DNA of 64,000 nucleotides from Cellulosimicrobium cellulans (lineage in GTDB: Bacteria > Actinomycetota > Actinomycetes > Actinomycetales > Cellulomonadaceae), in the NCBI RefSeq assembly GCF_024124905.1, contig NZ_JAMXST010000003.1:620001-684000 (forward strand), in the 5' to 3' direction. The position numbers were made by a program, and so were the translations under genes. How positions within the stretch are numbered: position 1 is the first letter of the stretch; every line of letters begins with the position of its first letter. Below the pieces are notes generated by a model. That model was not told where the DNA came from and did no database searches. It saw only the letters and a list, made by a program, of their open reading frames with translations. This document shows positions 26,618 through 35,445 of the stretch, piece by piece.

Positions 26618-28087
26618 TCAGTGCGAGGTGCCGTTCGACGCCTTCTCGCCCGGGCCCGTGAGCTGCGTGCCCGCGAGGTTGGCGATGAGCTGGTTGATGT
26701 CGACGCCGGTGAGCTGCTTGATGACGCCCTGCCCCTCGCCGAGGACGGACGCGACGTTCTTGGTGACCGCGGACGCGCCGTCGGTCGAGACGACGGTCAT
26801 GCCCTGGATGTTGCCGATGGGCTCGGCCGCGGCCCGCACGATCTCCGGCAGGCGCTCGATGAGCTCCTGGACGAGCGCCGCCTCGCCGTACTTCTGGAGC
26901 GCGTCGGCCTTGGCGTCGGTCGCCGCCGCCTCGGCGCGACCCTCGGCCTCGATCGCCGCGGCGCGGGCCTCACCCTCGGCCTTGATACCGGCCGCGAGGG
27001 CGACCTGGCGGTCGCGCTCGGCCTCACCGGCGCGACGCACGGCCTGCGCGGACGCCTCTGCGTCCTGGATCGCGGCCGTCTTGTTCGCCTCGGCGATGAC
27101 GGTGCGCTTGTACGCGTCGGCCTCGGTCGCGGCGTTCGCGGCGTCACGGCGAGCGTTCGCCTCCTGGACCTCCGCGTACGCCTTGGCCTCGGCGGGCTTG
27201 CGGATCTCGATGTCGAGGCGCTCCTGCGTCACGCGGGCCTGCTCGGCGAGCGCCTCGCGCTCCTGCTGCGCGACGAGACGGTCCTGCTCGGCGCGGGCGA
27301 GCTGGCCCGCGGCCTCGGCCTCGGCGTTCGCGCGGTCGGTGTCGGCCTTGATCGCGGCGCGCTTGAGGTCGAGCGCCTTCTGGCGCTCGGCGATCTGCTC
27401 GGCCGCCTCGATGACGGCGAACTCGGACGCGCGCTGCGCCTCGGCCTCGGAGACCTCGGCGACCTGGCGGGCGCGGGCCGACTCGGCGCGGCCGAGGTTG
27501 GCCAGGTAGTCCGAGCCCGGCGTCGAGATGTCGGAGATGTTGAGCAGGTCGACCTGGAGGCCCTGCTCCGAGAGGTCGGCCTTGGTGGACTCGACGACGC
27601 GGTCGGACAGGCCCTTGCGGTCGGAGATGATCTGCTCGATCGTCATGTCGCCCACGATGGAGCGCAGCGAGCCCTCGAGGGACTCCTTGATGATCTCCGT
27701 CAGCGTGCCCTGCTGGGAGAGGAACCGCTGGGCCGCGCGACGCACGCCCTCCTCGTCGCCGCGGACCTTGAAGTTGATCGACGCCTTGATGGCGATCTTG
27801 ATGCGGTTCTTGTCCACTCCCTCGACCGTGATGCCGATCTGGCGCTGCTCGAGCGAGATGGAGAAGCCCTGCTGGAGGATCGGCCAGACGAACGTGCGGC
27901 CGCCGACGACGACCTTCTGCCCGCTGCCCGCGGCCTCCTTGCGGCCCGCGCCGCGGCCGACGATGACCAGGGCCTCGTTCGGCGGGACGCGGCGGATGCG
28001 CTTGCTGATGAAGATGACCACCGCGAAGAACGCGATGACCAGGGCGACGATCGCCAGGGTCGTGATGAGGTTCGTGTCGTCGAACAT
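26618..28087 (-). CDS. flotillin-like SPFH/band 7 protein
   Basis: A 489-residue membrane-associated scaffold. An N-terminal hydrophobic segment (about 9-28) precedes an SPFH domain (about 35-200) and a long Ala/Glu-rich coiled coil (about 210-415) with repeated EAEA-type segments. Bacterial flotillins gather in membrane patches that organise other proteins. The upstream NfeD-like gene is the usual partner. GGAAGGAGA lies some distance before the ATG, so the ribosome site is not ideal. Confidence 0.93.
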   Translation of the reverse strand: MFDDTNLITTLAIVALVIAFFAVVIFISKRIRRVPPNEALVIVGRGAGRKEAAGSGQKVVVGGRTFVWPILQQGFSISLEQRQIGITVEGVDKNRIKIAIKASINFKVRGDEEGVRRAAQRFLSQQGTLTEIIKESLEGSLRSIVGDMTIEQIISDRKGLSDRVVESTKADLSEQGLQVDLLNISDISTPGSDYLANLGRAESARARQVAEVSEAEAQRASEFAVIEAAEQIAERQKALDLKRAAIKADTDRANAEAEAAGQLARAEQDRLVAQQEREALAEQARVTQERLDIEIRKPAEAKAYAEVQEANARRDAANAATEADAYKRTVIAEANKTAAIQDAEASAQAVRRAGEAERDRQVALAAGIKAEGEARAAAIEAEGRAEAAATDAKADALQKYGEAALVQELIERLPEIVRAAAEPIGNIQGMTVVSTDGASAVTKNVASVLGEGQGVIKQLTGVDINQLIANLAGTQLTGPGEKASNGTSH

Positions 28088-28255
28088 GGTCCGCGCCGGG
28101 GCGCGTCTCCTTCCGTGGGTGCGTGCAGGTCGGGGCGTGCGGCAGTGCTCGGTGGACGGTCCGGGCGGTGCCCGGCCGGCCCGTCGGTGGTGCGTGCGGG
28201 TGCGCGGCACCCACGGGTCGACGCGCGGGGCGTCGCGGTCGGTCCTCGGAGGACC

Positions 28256-28726
28256 TCAGTCGTTGGGGTAGTGGCGCTGGACGCGCACGCGGCTCCCGGA
28301 CTGCTCGAGCACGACGACGCGCGCGCCCTCCGGGATGGGCTCGTCCGCCCAGGCGAGGCGGCGCTCGAGCTCGTGCGCGGCGTCCAGCGAGACCTCGCCG
28401 CGGGACGGGTCGATCGCGGTCGTCGCGGTGCCCTGCACGCCCACCAGGGAGGTGGGCACACCGTCCTCCGACTCCCGCAGGTGCTTCACCAGGGCCTGGA
28501 CGAGCACCATCACGATCAGCGCCACGACGAGCGACCCCACGTACGCGAGCCACGTCGGCAGGTCGTTGGACGCCACGATCACGCCGACGGCGCCGAAGAC
28601 CACGCCACCCACGCCGAGCGTCGTCCCGGACACCGCGCCGTCACCCAGGTCGACGATCTCGCCGACGAGCAGCGAGAGGAGCAGGAGGGCGAGTCCGGCG
28701 ATGCCGATGACGATGAACGCGATCAT
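28256..28726 (-). CDS. NfeD-like membrane protein
   Basis: A 156-residue protein with three membrane helices (about 4-22, 40-52, 60-80) and a C-terminal OB-fold-like domain (SLVGVQGTATTAIDPSRGEV and ARVVVLEQSGSRVRVQR). NfeD proteins associate with flotillin-type SPFH proteins, and the flotillin gene follows after 168 bp. AAGGGGA precedes the ATG. A TAGGGT hexamer (complement of 28819-28824) may be its -10, giving a leader of about 85 nt. Confidence 0.88.
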   Translation of the reverse strand: MIAFIVIGIAGLALLLLSLLVGEIVDLGDGAVSGTTLGVGGVVFGAVGVIVASNDLPTWLAYVGSLVVALIVMVLVQALVKHLRESEDGVPTSLVGVQGTATTAIDPSRGEVSLDAAHELERRLAWADEPIPEGARVVVLEQSGSRVRVQRHYPND

Positions 28727-28899
28727 GCGAGGTCCCCTTGCTGCGGCCGGTGCCGTGCGGACGGTCGTGCGGACCGTCGTGTTGACGTGGCGTGTGGAGT
28801 TGTCGTGAACGTACGCACACCCTATCGTGACCCGACCGTGCCGAGAGCCCGCCCGAGGCGTCCGGGCATGGGGAGCACTCCCCAGTGCGACGGCCGCGG

Positions 28900-29934
28900 T
28901 CAGGAGCCGAGCTCGTCCAGCATCCGACCGAGGTTCGCCCGCGCGGTCGCGGCGTACCCCTCGACCCAGTCGCCCTCGTAGGCGCGCGGCACGACCTCGA
29001 CGACGAGCAGGCACGCGAGGTACGCCCGGTACAGGCGCAGCCGCGTCCACGCGTCGGCGTCGCCCGACCCCGGGGTGCCGTCGCCCAGGCCGAGGTCGCC
29101 GCCCGCGGCGGCGTAGCCCGCGAGGAGGTCGGGGTCGACCGGTCCGGTCCCGAGCTGGTCCGCGCCCGCGAGCTCGAACATCGGGTCGCCCCACAGCGAC
29201 CGCTCCGCGTCGAGCACGCCGACGATCGTGGGTCCCGCGTCGACGTCGGCGCGGCCGAGCAGCACGTTCCCCGGCCACAGGTCCGCGTGCACGAGCCGGG
29301 GGACCGTCACCCGGGCGAGCAGGTCGCGGTGGCGCGCGACGGCGTCGAGCACCCGGGTCTCGGGGAGCTCCACGCCCCACCGGCGCGCGTCGTCGAGCAC
29401 GGCCCCGACCATGCGCGCGAACGCGTCGGGCCACGTCGCCGCGGCCAGGTCCGACGCCGGGGCCGGGTACCCGAACCGGTCGCCCGTGATGCCGTGCAGC
29501 CGGGCCATGAACGACCCGAGCCCGCGGCGCACGACCGCGGTCGCCGCGGCGTCGAGCTCGCGCCCGCTCCACAGGGCGCCGTCGAGGAACGTGACGACGA
29601 GCGCGTCGCCGTCGACGTGCTCGCGCGTGAGGTCGGCGTGCAGGACGCGCGGGACGGGCAGCCCGGCCGCGTGCGCGGCCCGGTACGCGGCGTCCTCCGT
29701 GGTGAGGATCCCGTGCTCGTAGCGCAGCAGGCGCGACGTGTCCGCCCCGGTGACCTTGACGACGACGCGCACGGGCGCGCCGTCGGGCGCGTCCCCGCCG
29801 GGGCGCGGGGCGAGGTCCACGGCGAAGACGCTCGCGAACATCCCCCCGCTCAGCGCCTCGCTCCGCACGGCCTCGCCGAGCGGGGCCACGATCGCGGCGA
29901 GCTGGTCGTGCGTGACCGACGTCTTGGTGAGCAC
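28900..29934 (-). CDS. aminoglycoside phosphotransferase-family kinase
   Basis: A 344-residue APH/choline-kinase-fold protein. The catalytic loop is VHADLWPGNVLL (near 217), and the metal-binding Asp is in VLDAERSLWGDPMFEL. The N-lobe Lys is likely in RVVVKVTG. Such kinases act on antibiotics, sugars or other small alcohols; nothing marks it as a resistance gene. The GTG is 6 nt after TAGGCT (complement of 29941-29946), so it is probably leaderless. Confidence 0.85.
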   Translation of the reverse strand: MLTKTSVTHDQLAAIVAPLGEAVRSEALSGGMFASVFAVDLAPRPGGDAPDGAPVRVVVKVTGADTSRLLRYEHGILTTEDAAYRAAHAAGLPVPRVLHADLTREHVDGDALVVTFLDGALWSGRELDAAATAVVRRGLGSFMARLHGITGDRFGYPAPASDLAAATWPDAFARMVGAVLDDARRWGVELPETRVLDAVARHRDLLARVTVPRLVHADLWPGNVLLGRADVDAGPTIVGVLDAERSLWGDPMFELAGADQLGTGPVDPDLLAGYAAAGGDLGLGDGTPGSGDADAWTRLRLYRAYLACLLVVEVVPRAYEGDWVEGYAATARANLGRMLDELGS

Positions 29935-30007
29935 CGCGCGAGCCTAGCGGCGCGCCGACGGGCGGGGCGACGGCCGTCCGGCGCTCGCCCCGCCGGGACG
30001 CGTCCGG

Positions 30008-31804
30008 CTACGGGCGCGGCACGTTGCGCAGGTTCGCGCGCGCCATCGACACGACCTCGCCCATGCCGCCGCCGAGGATCTCCTTGCTCATCGCGACCGC
30101 GAACCCGCGCACCTGGCCCGCGGTGATGTTCGGCGGGATCGAGAGGGCGCGGGGGTCGGTCACGACGTCGACGAGCGCCGGCCCGGGGCGGTGCAGCGCG
30201 TCCTGGAGCGCGCGGCGCAGGTCCTTGGGCTTCTCCACGCGCACCGCGGGGATGCCGATCGCGTTCGCGACCGCGGCGTAGTCCACGTGCGGCGACTCGG
30301 TGCCGAACATCGGCAGCCCGTCGACGAGCATCTCGAGGCGCACCATGCCGAGGCTCGCGTTGTCGAACAGGACGACCTTGACCGGGAGGTCGTAGTGCTT
30401 GAGCGTCACGAGCTCGCCGAGCAGCATCGAGAGGCCGCCGTCCCCGGCCATGGCGACGACCTGCCGGCCGGGCTGCGAAGCGGCGGCGCCGATGGCGTGG
30501 GGGAGCGCGTTGGCCATCGACCCGTGGATGAACGACCCGATGACGCGCCGCTTCCCGTTGGGCGTGATGTACCGCGCCGCCCACACGTTGCACATGCCCG
30601 TGTCGACGGTGAACACCGCGTCGTCGGCGGCGACCTGGTCGAGCGTGTCGGCGACGAACTCGGGGTGGATCGGCGTCGTGCGCTCGACCTTCTTGGTGTA
30701 CGCCCCGACGACGCCCGTCATCGCCTTCTCGTGCTTGGCGACCATCGCGTCGAGGAACTTGCGCGACCGCGCCTTCTTCACGAGCGGCAGGAGCGCGCGC
30801 ACCGTCTCGCCGACGTCGCCCACGACGGCGAGGTCGAGGCGCGTGCGTCGGCCGAGGTGGGTCGGGTCGACGTCGACCTGGGCCGTGCGGACCGACTCCG
30901 GGAGGAACTGGTCGTACGGGAAGTCGGTGCCGAGCAGCACGAGGAGGTCGCAGTCGTGCATGGCGTCGAACGCGGCGCCGTAGCCGAGGAGGCCGGACAT
31001 GCCGACGTCGAACGGGTTGTCGTACTGGATGAACTCCTTGCCGCGCAGCGAGTGGCCCACGGGCGCGGCGATCTTGTCCGCGAGCGCGAGGACGTCGTCG
31101 TGCGCGCCGCGCACGCCCGCGCCCGCGAAGATCGTGACCTTCTTCGCGGTGTCGATCGCGTCCGCGAGCTGCTGGACGGCGGTCGCGTCGGGGACGACGC
31201 GCGGGGGAGCGGGCCGGCACGCGACGTCGGGCACGGCGGCCGGGGCGTCGAGGTCGGCGACGTCGCCCGGGAGCGTGAGGACGGAGACGCCGCGGGCGCC
31301 GTACGCGTGGTGGATCGCGGAGTTGATGACGCGCGGCGCCTGGTCGGCGCTCGAGATCATCTCCGAGTAGACGGAGCACTCCGTGAACAGACGGTTCGGG
31401 TGCGTCTCCTGGAAGAACCCGGTGCCGATCTGCTTGCTCGGGATGTGGCTCGCGATGGCGAGCACGGGCACGCGCGACCGGTTGGCGTCGTACAGGCCGT
31501 TGATGAGGTGGAGGTTCCCCGGCCCGCACGACCCCGCGCACACCGCGAGGCTGCCCGTGACCTCGGCCTCCGCGGCCGCTGCGAACGCCGCCGCCTCCTC
31601 GTGGCGCACGTGGATCCACTCGATCCCCTTGCCCGCGTTCTCGCCCGTGGTGGACCGGTGCACCGCGTCGACCACGGGGTTGAGGCTGTCGCCGACGATG
31701 CCGTAGATCCGCCGCACCCCCGCCTCGATGAGCTGCGCGACGAGCAGGTCCGCGACAGTCCGGTTGCGCTTGTCGACGGGGGAGCGACCGATTCCGAACG
31801 GCAT
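30008..31804 (-). CDS. poxB: pyruvate dehydrogenase (quinone)/pyruvate oxidase-like ThDP enzyme
   Basis: A 598-residue thiamine diphosphate enzyme. The N-terminal part has GVRRIYGIVGDSLNPVVDA and the catalytic Glu in HVRHEEAAAFAAAAEA; the ThDP motif begins AGDGGLSMLLGEL and ends DNASLGMV. The best match is PoxB, which oxidises pyruvate to acetate and CO2 and feeds electrons to membrane quinone. The C-terminus lacks an obvious amphipathic lipid-binding helix, so membrane coupling is not certain. GGAGG stands 6 nt before the ATG. It would draw on the pyruvate made by the PTS. Confidence 0.88.
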   Translation of the reverse strand: MPFGIGRSPVDKRNRTVADLLVAQLIEAGVRRIYGIVGDSLNPVVDAVHRSTTGENAGKGIEWIHVRHEEAAAFAAAAEAEVTGSLAVCAGSCGPGNLHLINGLYDANRSRVPVLAIASHIPSKQIGTGFFQETHPNRLFTECSVYSEMISSADQAPRVINSAIHHAYGARGVSVLTLPGDVADLDAPAAVPDVACRPAPPRVVPDATAVQQLADAIDTAKKVTIFAGAGVRGAHDDVLALADKIAAPVGHSLRGKEFIQYDNPFDVGMSGLLGYGAAFDAMHDCDLLVLLGTDFPYDQFLPESVRTAQVDVDPTHLGRRTRLDLAVVGDVGETVRALLPLVKKARSRKFLDAMVAKHEKAMTGVVGAYTKKVERTTPIHPEFVADTLDQVAADDAVFTVDTGMCNVWAARYITPNGKRRVIGSFIHGSMANALPHAIGAAASQPGRQVVAMAGDGGLSMLLGELVTLKHYDLPVKVVLFDNASLGMVRLEMLVDGLPMFGTESPHVDYAAVANAIGIPAVRVEKPKDLRRALQDALHRPGPALVDVVTDPRALSIPPNITAGQVRGFAVAMSKEILGGGMGEVVSMARANLRNVPRP

Positions 31805-31930
31805 GACGTACCTCCACGGCTGGGCTGGGGTCGTCTCCCATCGTGCGCCGGGCCGGCGTGGGCCGCAGCGCGAGCCGACGTCTCGTGCGTCACGGTCGCC
31901 GCCGACCCCGGCCTGTCGCACCCCAAGGTG

Positions 31931-31988
31931 CCGAACCCGGGGTTGTTCCCGGGTTCGGCACGATCCTGGGGAACAACCCCGGGTTCGG
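31931..31988. repeat. intergenic palindrome, family copy 2
   Basis: Perfect 20-bp arms (31931-31950 and 31969-31988) flank an 18-bp spacer that itself repeats GGGTTCGG. The arms share CCGAACCCGGGGTTGTTCC with the copy at 13184. It lies between poxB and the thioredoxin-reductase-like gene, upstream of one and downstream of the other. Confidence 0.9.
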
Positions 31989-32007
31989 CGGGTTGATCGT
32001 GGGGGGC

Positions 32008-33000
32008 TCAGACCGCGGGCTCGGCGTGCGCCGCGAACGGGGTGCGGCGGCGCGCCACGGCCAGCGCCGCGTCGGCCTGGGCGAGCTCGCCGTGGATCCC
32101 CGCGCCCGCCATGACGCCGGCCGCCGCCGACGCGCCCACCTGGGCCATGAGGTCGCTCGAGTTGCCGGCCGCCCAGACGCCTGGGACGGCGGTCATGCCC
32201 CGCGGGTCGGCGGGCACGAACCGGCCGGCCGGGTGGTCCTCGAGCGACCCGCCGAGCTGCTCGAACAGCTCGCCGCGCGCGACGAACCGGGGCCCGACGA
32301 CGACCGCGTCCACCGCGAACGACGTCCCGTCCGCGAGGACGACCGACCGCACGGCCCGACCCTCGACGTCGAGGCGCGCGACCTCGCCCTCGACCACGCG
32401 CACGCCGAGCGCCGAGAGCTGCTCCCACGTGGCGTCGTCGGGCTCGGGGGCGGTGTGCTGGAAGAGCGTGACGTGCGGCGTGAGCTGGCGGAACAGCAGC
32501 ACCTGGTGCGCCGCCGCCGGGCCGGTCGCGAGGACCGCGACCCGCTGCCCGCGCACCTCCCAGCCGTGGCAGAACGGGCAGTGCAGCACGGTCGACCCCC
32601 AGCCCTCGCGGACCCCGGGGACGTCGGGGAGCTCGTCGACGAGGCCCGTCGCGAGCAGGACGCGCCGTGCCCGGACGGTCGCGCCGTCGTCGAGCGTCAG
32701 CGTGAAGCCGGACTCGGCGTCGCCGGCCGCGTGGGCGACGCGCGCGTCGCGGACCTCGGCGCCGTAGCCCTCGGCCTCGGCACGGCCCGCGGCCAGCAGC
32801 TCGCGCGGGGGGACGCCCTCGCGCCCCAGCAGGTTGTGCGCGCCCTCCGCGGGCGCGTTGCGCGGCTCGCCGGCGTCGAGCACGACGACGGAGCGCAGCG
32901 ACCGCGCGAGCGTCACCGCGGCGCTCAGCCCGGCGGGCCCGCCGCCGACGATCGCGACGTCGTAGGTGTGGTGGTCAGGGGTGGAGGTGGTGGCGGTCAT
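32008..33000 (-). CDS. thioredoxin reductase-like FAD/NAD(P) oxidoreductase
   Basis: A 330-residue flavoprotein. FAD binds at VAIVGGGPAGLSAAVTLAR (about 15-33), the redox pair is CPFCHGWE (about 145), and a second nucleotide motif is VLATGPAA. The C-terminal FAD motif is GVWAAGNSSDL. CPFCHG in place of CATCDG sets it apart from true TrxB and fits the wider thioredoxin-reductase-like group. It lies in a leftward unit with the methyltransferase upstream (84-bp gap). Confidence 0.85.
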   Translation of the reverse strand: MTATTSTPDHHTYDVAIVGGGPAGLSAAVTLARSLRSVVVLDAGEPRNAPAEGAHNLLGREGVPPRELLAAGRAEAEGYGAEVRDARVAHAAGDAESGFTLTLDDGATVRARRVLLATGLVDELPDVPGVREGWGSTVLHCPFCHGWEVRGQRVAVLATGPAAAHQVLLFRQLTPHVTLFQHTAPEPDDATWEQLSALGVRVVEGEVARLDVEGRAVRSVVLADGTSFAVDAVVVGPRFVARGELFEQLGGSLEDHPAGRFVPADPRGMTAVPGVWAAGNSSDLMAQVGASAAAGVMAGAGIHGELAQADAALAVARRRTPFAAHAEPAV

Positions 33001-33084
33001 GGCTCTCCTCAGCAGTGACGGGGGCTTCGCCGAGTGCGTGAACGAGTCGCGGGGATCGGCCCGGACGGCGACTGTGTCACGCGC

Positions 33085-33969
33085 TCAGCGGGGTCGGCGG
33101 GCGGCCCAGACGATGCGGCCGCCGCGCGCTCCGACGGTGTGCGTCGAGGGGTCGTCGGTCGCCGCGAGCACCGCGTCGAGCGCGGCGAGATCGGCGGGGT
33201 CGAGGTGCTCCGCGAGGTGCTCGCGCTGGCGCGCCGCGGTGGCGCGTGCCCAGCGGGACGCGTCCGGTCCCGGCGGCACGACGGCGGTCGGCGCGCGCCG
33301 GTCGACGACCTCCAGCCCGGCGTCGGTCAGGTAGGGCGTCCAGTCGGGGTAGCGGTTCCAGCCGGCGTGGGCCATCGCGCTCTCGAGGTGCGCGGCCAGG
33401 TCGGCGTGCGCTGCGTCGTCGGGCAGGACGGGCGACGTCGCCGTCATCTCGACGACGACGAGCAGGCCCCCGGGAGCGAGCGCGTCGTGGGCGTCGCGCA
33501 GGACGCGCGCCGGGTCCGCGACGTGGTGCAGCGACGCGGACGCCCACACGAGGTCGGCGCTGCCGACGTCGGGCCACCCGGCGTCGAGGTCGGCCTCGAC
33601 GGTGCGCACGCGTGCCTCGAGCCCGTCTCCCGCGAGCCCCGCGCGCAGCCGTTCGAGCATCGCGGGGTCCGCGTCCACGGAGACGACCTCCGCGTCGGGG
33701 AACGCGCGGGCGAGGGCGCGCGTCCCGGTGCCGGTCCCGGCGCCGAGGTCGACGACGACGCGCGTGGGGGCCGGTGCGTGCTGGACCGCGACCGCGACGG
33801 CCTGGTCGAGCAGCCCGCCGAACACGGACGCGTCGAGCTCGAGCAGCTCGGCCATCCCGTGGCCGTCGTGCGCGTGGCCCGCGGCATGCCCGTGCCCAGT
33901 GGCATCCCCGTGCCCGACAGCGTGGTCGTGGCCGTGGTGGTGCGCGCCGTGGTTCCCGGGGGAGTCCAT
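33085..33969 (-). CDS. His-rich class I methyltransferase
   Basis: A 294-residue SAM-dependent methyltransferase. The SAM site is VVVDLGAGTGTGTRALARAF (about 91-110), with VSVDADPAMLERL after it and a later WASASLHHV. The first 40 residues hold many His and Gly (GNHGAHHHGHDH), suggesting metal binding. The substrate is unknown. It is divergent from an XRE-cupin regulator with an inverted repeat between them. The ATG is 6 nt after TACCGT (complement of 33976-33981) and overlaps the left repeat arm. Confidence 0.8.
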   Translation of the reverse strand: MDSPGNHGAHHHGHDHAVGHGDATGHGHAAGHAHDGHGMAELLELDASVFGGLLDQAVAVAVQHAPAPTRVVVDLGAGTGTGTRALARAFPDAEVVSVDADPAMLERLRAGLAGDGLEARVRTVEADLDAGWPDVGSADLVWASASLHHVADPARVLRDAHDALAPGGLLVVVEMTATSPVLPDDAAHADLAAHLESAMAHAGWNRYPDWTPYLTDAGLEVVDRRAPTAVVPPGPDASRWARATAARQREHLAEHLDPADLAALDAVLAATDDPSTHTVGARGGRIVWAARRPR

Positions 33970-34009
33970 GCCTCCACGGTAGGACGGTTCTGCGCTGGAG
34001 GCATAGGAT
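33968..34009. promoter_or_regulatory. inverted repeat and divergent leaderless promoters
   Basis: ATGCCTCCA (33968-33976) and TGGAGGCAT (33996-34004) form a 9-bp inverted repeat with a 19-bp spacer. TACCGT for the leftward gene and TAGGAT (34004-34009) for the rightward gene touch its arms. It is a good candidate operator for the XRE-cupin protein. Confidence 0.65.
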
Positions 34010-34016
34010 CTTGCTC

Positions 34017-34592
34017 ATGACGCAAGAAGTCGATCTGGACGCTGTCGTCCGCCAGCGCATCCGCGGGCTGCGCCTCGCGCGCGGCTGGACCCTGGACGCG
34101 CTCGCGGCACGGTGCTTCCTCAGCCCGTCGACGCTCAGCCGCCTCGAGACCGGGCACCGACGGATCGCGCTCGACCAGCTCGTACCGATCGCCCGCGCGC
34201 TCGGCACGACGCTCGACCAGCTCGTCGAGCCGGTCGACGACGAGGACGTGGTCATCCGGCCCGAGCCGCAGCGCCGGCCGGGGGAGACGACGTGGCTGCT
34301 GTCCCGCGACCGTCCCGGGACGATGGTCGCGAAGATGCGCCTGACGCCCGAGCGCGCCGTCGGCCCGGAGCACCAGCGCGTCCACCCGGGTCACGAGTGG
34401 TTCACGGTCCTGTCCGGGACGGCCGTCGTCTACCTCGCCGACCGCCGGATCCTCGTGCAGGAGGGCCAGGCGGCCGAGTTCTCGACGATGGTGCCGCACT
34501 CGTTCGGCGCGCACGAGGGCCCGGTCGAGATCCTCACGATCTTCGACCAGGAGGGCGAGCGCGCCCACCTCTCGGGGACCGACCCGGCCTGA
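34017..34592 (+). CDS. XRE-cupin transcriptional regulator
   Basis: A 191-residue regulator. The N-terminal helix-turn-helix (about 10-65) reads RIRGLRLARGWTLDALAARC and LSPSTLSRLETGHRRIALD. The cupin barrel (about 85-180) has VHPGHEWFTVLSG. Cupin ligand unknown. It probably controls the methyltransferase/oxidoreductase pair facing it. The ATG is 7 nt after TAGGAT, which indicates a leaderless message. Confidence 0.88.
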   Translation: MTQEVDLDAVVRQRIRGLRLARGWTLDALAARCFLSPSTLSRLETGHRRIALDQLVPIARALGTTLDQLVEPVDDEDVVIRPEPQRRPGETTWLLSRDRPGTMVAKMRLTPERAVGPEHQRVHPGHEWFTVLSGTAVVYLADRRILVQEGQAAEFSTMVPHSFGAHEGPVEILTIFDQEGERAHLSGTDPA

Positions 34593-34702
34593 CGGATGGC
34601 GCGACCAGCGGCGTCGTGGACCCCGCCGATCCCGCGGAGTGCTCGTCGACCCGAGGGGGCGACGCTGAGAGGACGTGCGGGCGTCAGTCGAGCCGGGCCG
34701 TG

Positions 34703-34733
34703 TCTGACAAATGTGGGACAGAAGGCGTAGTGT
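34703..34733 (+). promoter_or_regulatory. toxin-antitoxin promoter
   Basis: CTGACA (34704-34709), an 18-bp spacer and TAGTGT (34728-34733) precede the antitoxin ATG by 7 nt. TGTCTGACA (34701-34709), almost palindromic, and TGTGGGACA (34713-34721) lie over the -35 region and spacer and could bind the antitoxin for self-repression. Confidence 0.6.
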
Positions 34734-34740
34734 CGTGATC

Positions 34741-35067
34741 ATGGCGATGAGAACCCGCAGCACCGCGCACGAGAGAACGGCCCCCCGAGGCTCGACCTCG
34801 CGGGGCGGGAAGAACGTGCCTGCCGGGGGGACCCCGCGGGCCGGGAAGGGCGAGGGCGCGTCGGCGAAGCGCGACTCCGTCACGTTCCGACCCACCCCCG
34901 AGGAGCGCCGGATCCTCGACCGCCTCCGCGACGAAGGCGTCACCGCCAGCGACGCCGTCCGCCGTGGCCTGCACCTGGTCGCGCACGAGAAGTGGGTCGA
35001 CCAGGCCCGCGTCGATGCGGAGAATCTCGCCCACGAGAACCTCGACGACGAGCCGGACGCCTGGTGA
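34741..35067 (+). CDS. antitoxin, ribbon-helix-helix type
   Basis: A 108-residue protein. The first 40 residues are basic and probably disordered. The segment KRDSVTFRPTPEERRILDRL with DAVRRGLHLV after it (about 43-80) fits a ribbon-helix-helix DNA-binding domain, and the acidic C-terminus (ENLAHENLDDEPDAW) should wrap and block the toxin. It is followed by a MazF-type gene with a GTGA overlap. The ATG at 34741 is leaderless-like; an in-frame ATG at 34747 is possible. Confidence 0.78.
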   Translation: MAMRTRSTAHERTAPRGSTSRGGKNVPAGGTPRAGKGEGASAKRDSVTFRPTPEERRILDRLRDEGVTASDAVRRGLHLVAHEKWVDQARVDAENLAHENLDDEPDAW

Positions 35068-35381
35068 TCCGCGGCGCCGTCTACCGCGTCGACCTCGGTG
35101 ACCCCCGGGGCCACGAGCAGGGCGGTCGGCGGTACGGGGTGGTCCTGTCCCCGACGAACATGCCGTGGTCCGTCGCGACGATCGTGCCGACCTCGACCAG
35201 CGCGCAGCGTGCGATCTTCCGGCCCGTCCTCGAGATCGCCGGCCAGGAGACCGTGCTCCTCGTCGACCAGCTCCGTGCGATCGACACCGACTACGTCGTC
35301 GGGGAGCCGGTCGACTTCCTTCTTCGAGACGACCTGGACGCGCTCGAGCGGGCCGTGCAGAGCTACCTCGGCATCATCTGA
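35064..35381 (+). CDS. MazF/PemK-type mRNA interferase toxin
   Basis: A 105-residue toxin of the CcdB/PemK fold. It starts IRGAVYRVDLGDPRGHEQGG, the usual MazF N-terminus with the substrate-loop RGHEQGG, and has VVLSPT, VPTSTS and VLLVDQLRAID. MazF enzymes cut single-stranded mRNA at short sequences. The start overlaps the antitoxin stop, so translation is coupled. Both genes appear intact, so the pair is likely active. Confidence 0.9.
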   Translation: MIRGAVYRVDLGDPRGHEQGGRRYGVVLSPTNMPWSVATIVPTSTSAQRAIFRPVLEIAGQETVLLVDQLRAIDTDYVVGEPVDFLLRDDLDALERAVQSYLGII

Positions 35382-35445
35382 GGCCGAGCCGTCCCGTCCG
35401 TCGTCCTCGGGGGCCTCGACGTCGATCGTCTCGCGGTACCCCGCG

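Noticed and set aside
28900-29934. Aminoglycoside resistance gene
   Set aside because: The fold is that of the APH superfamily, but nothing points to an antibiotic substrate, and the family is broad.
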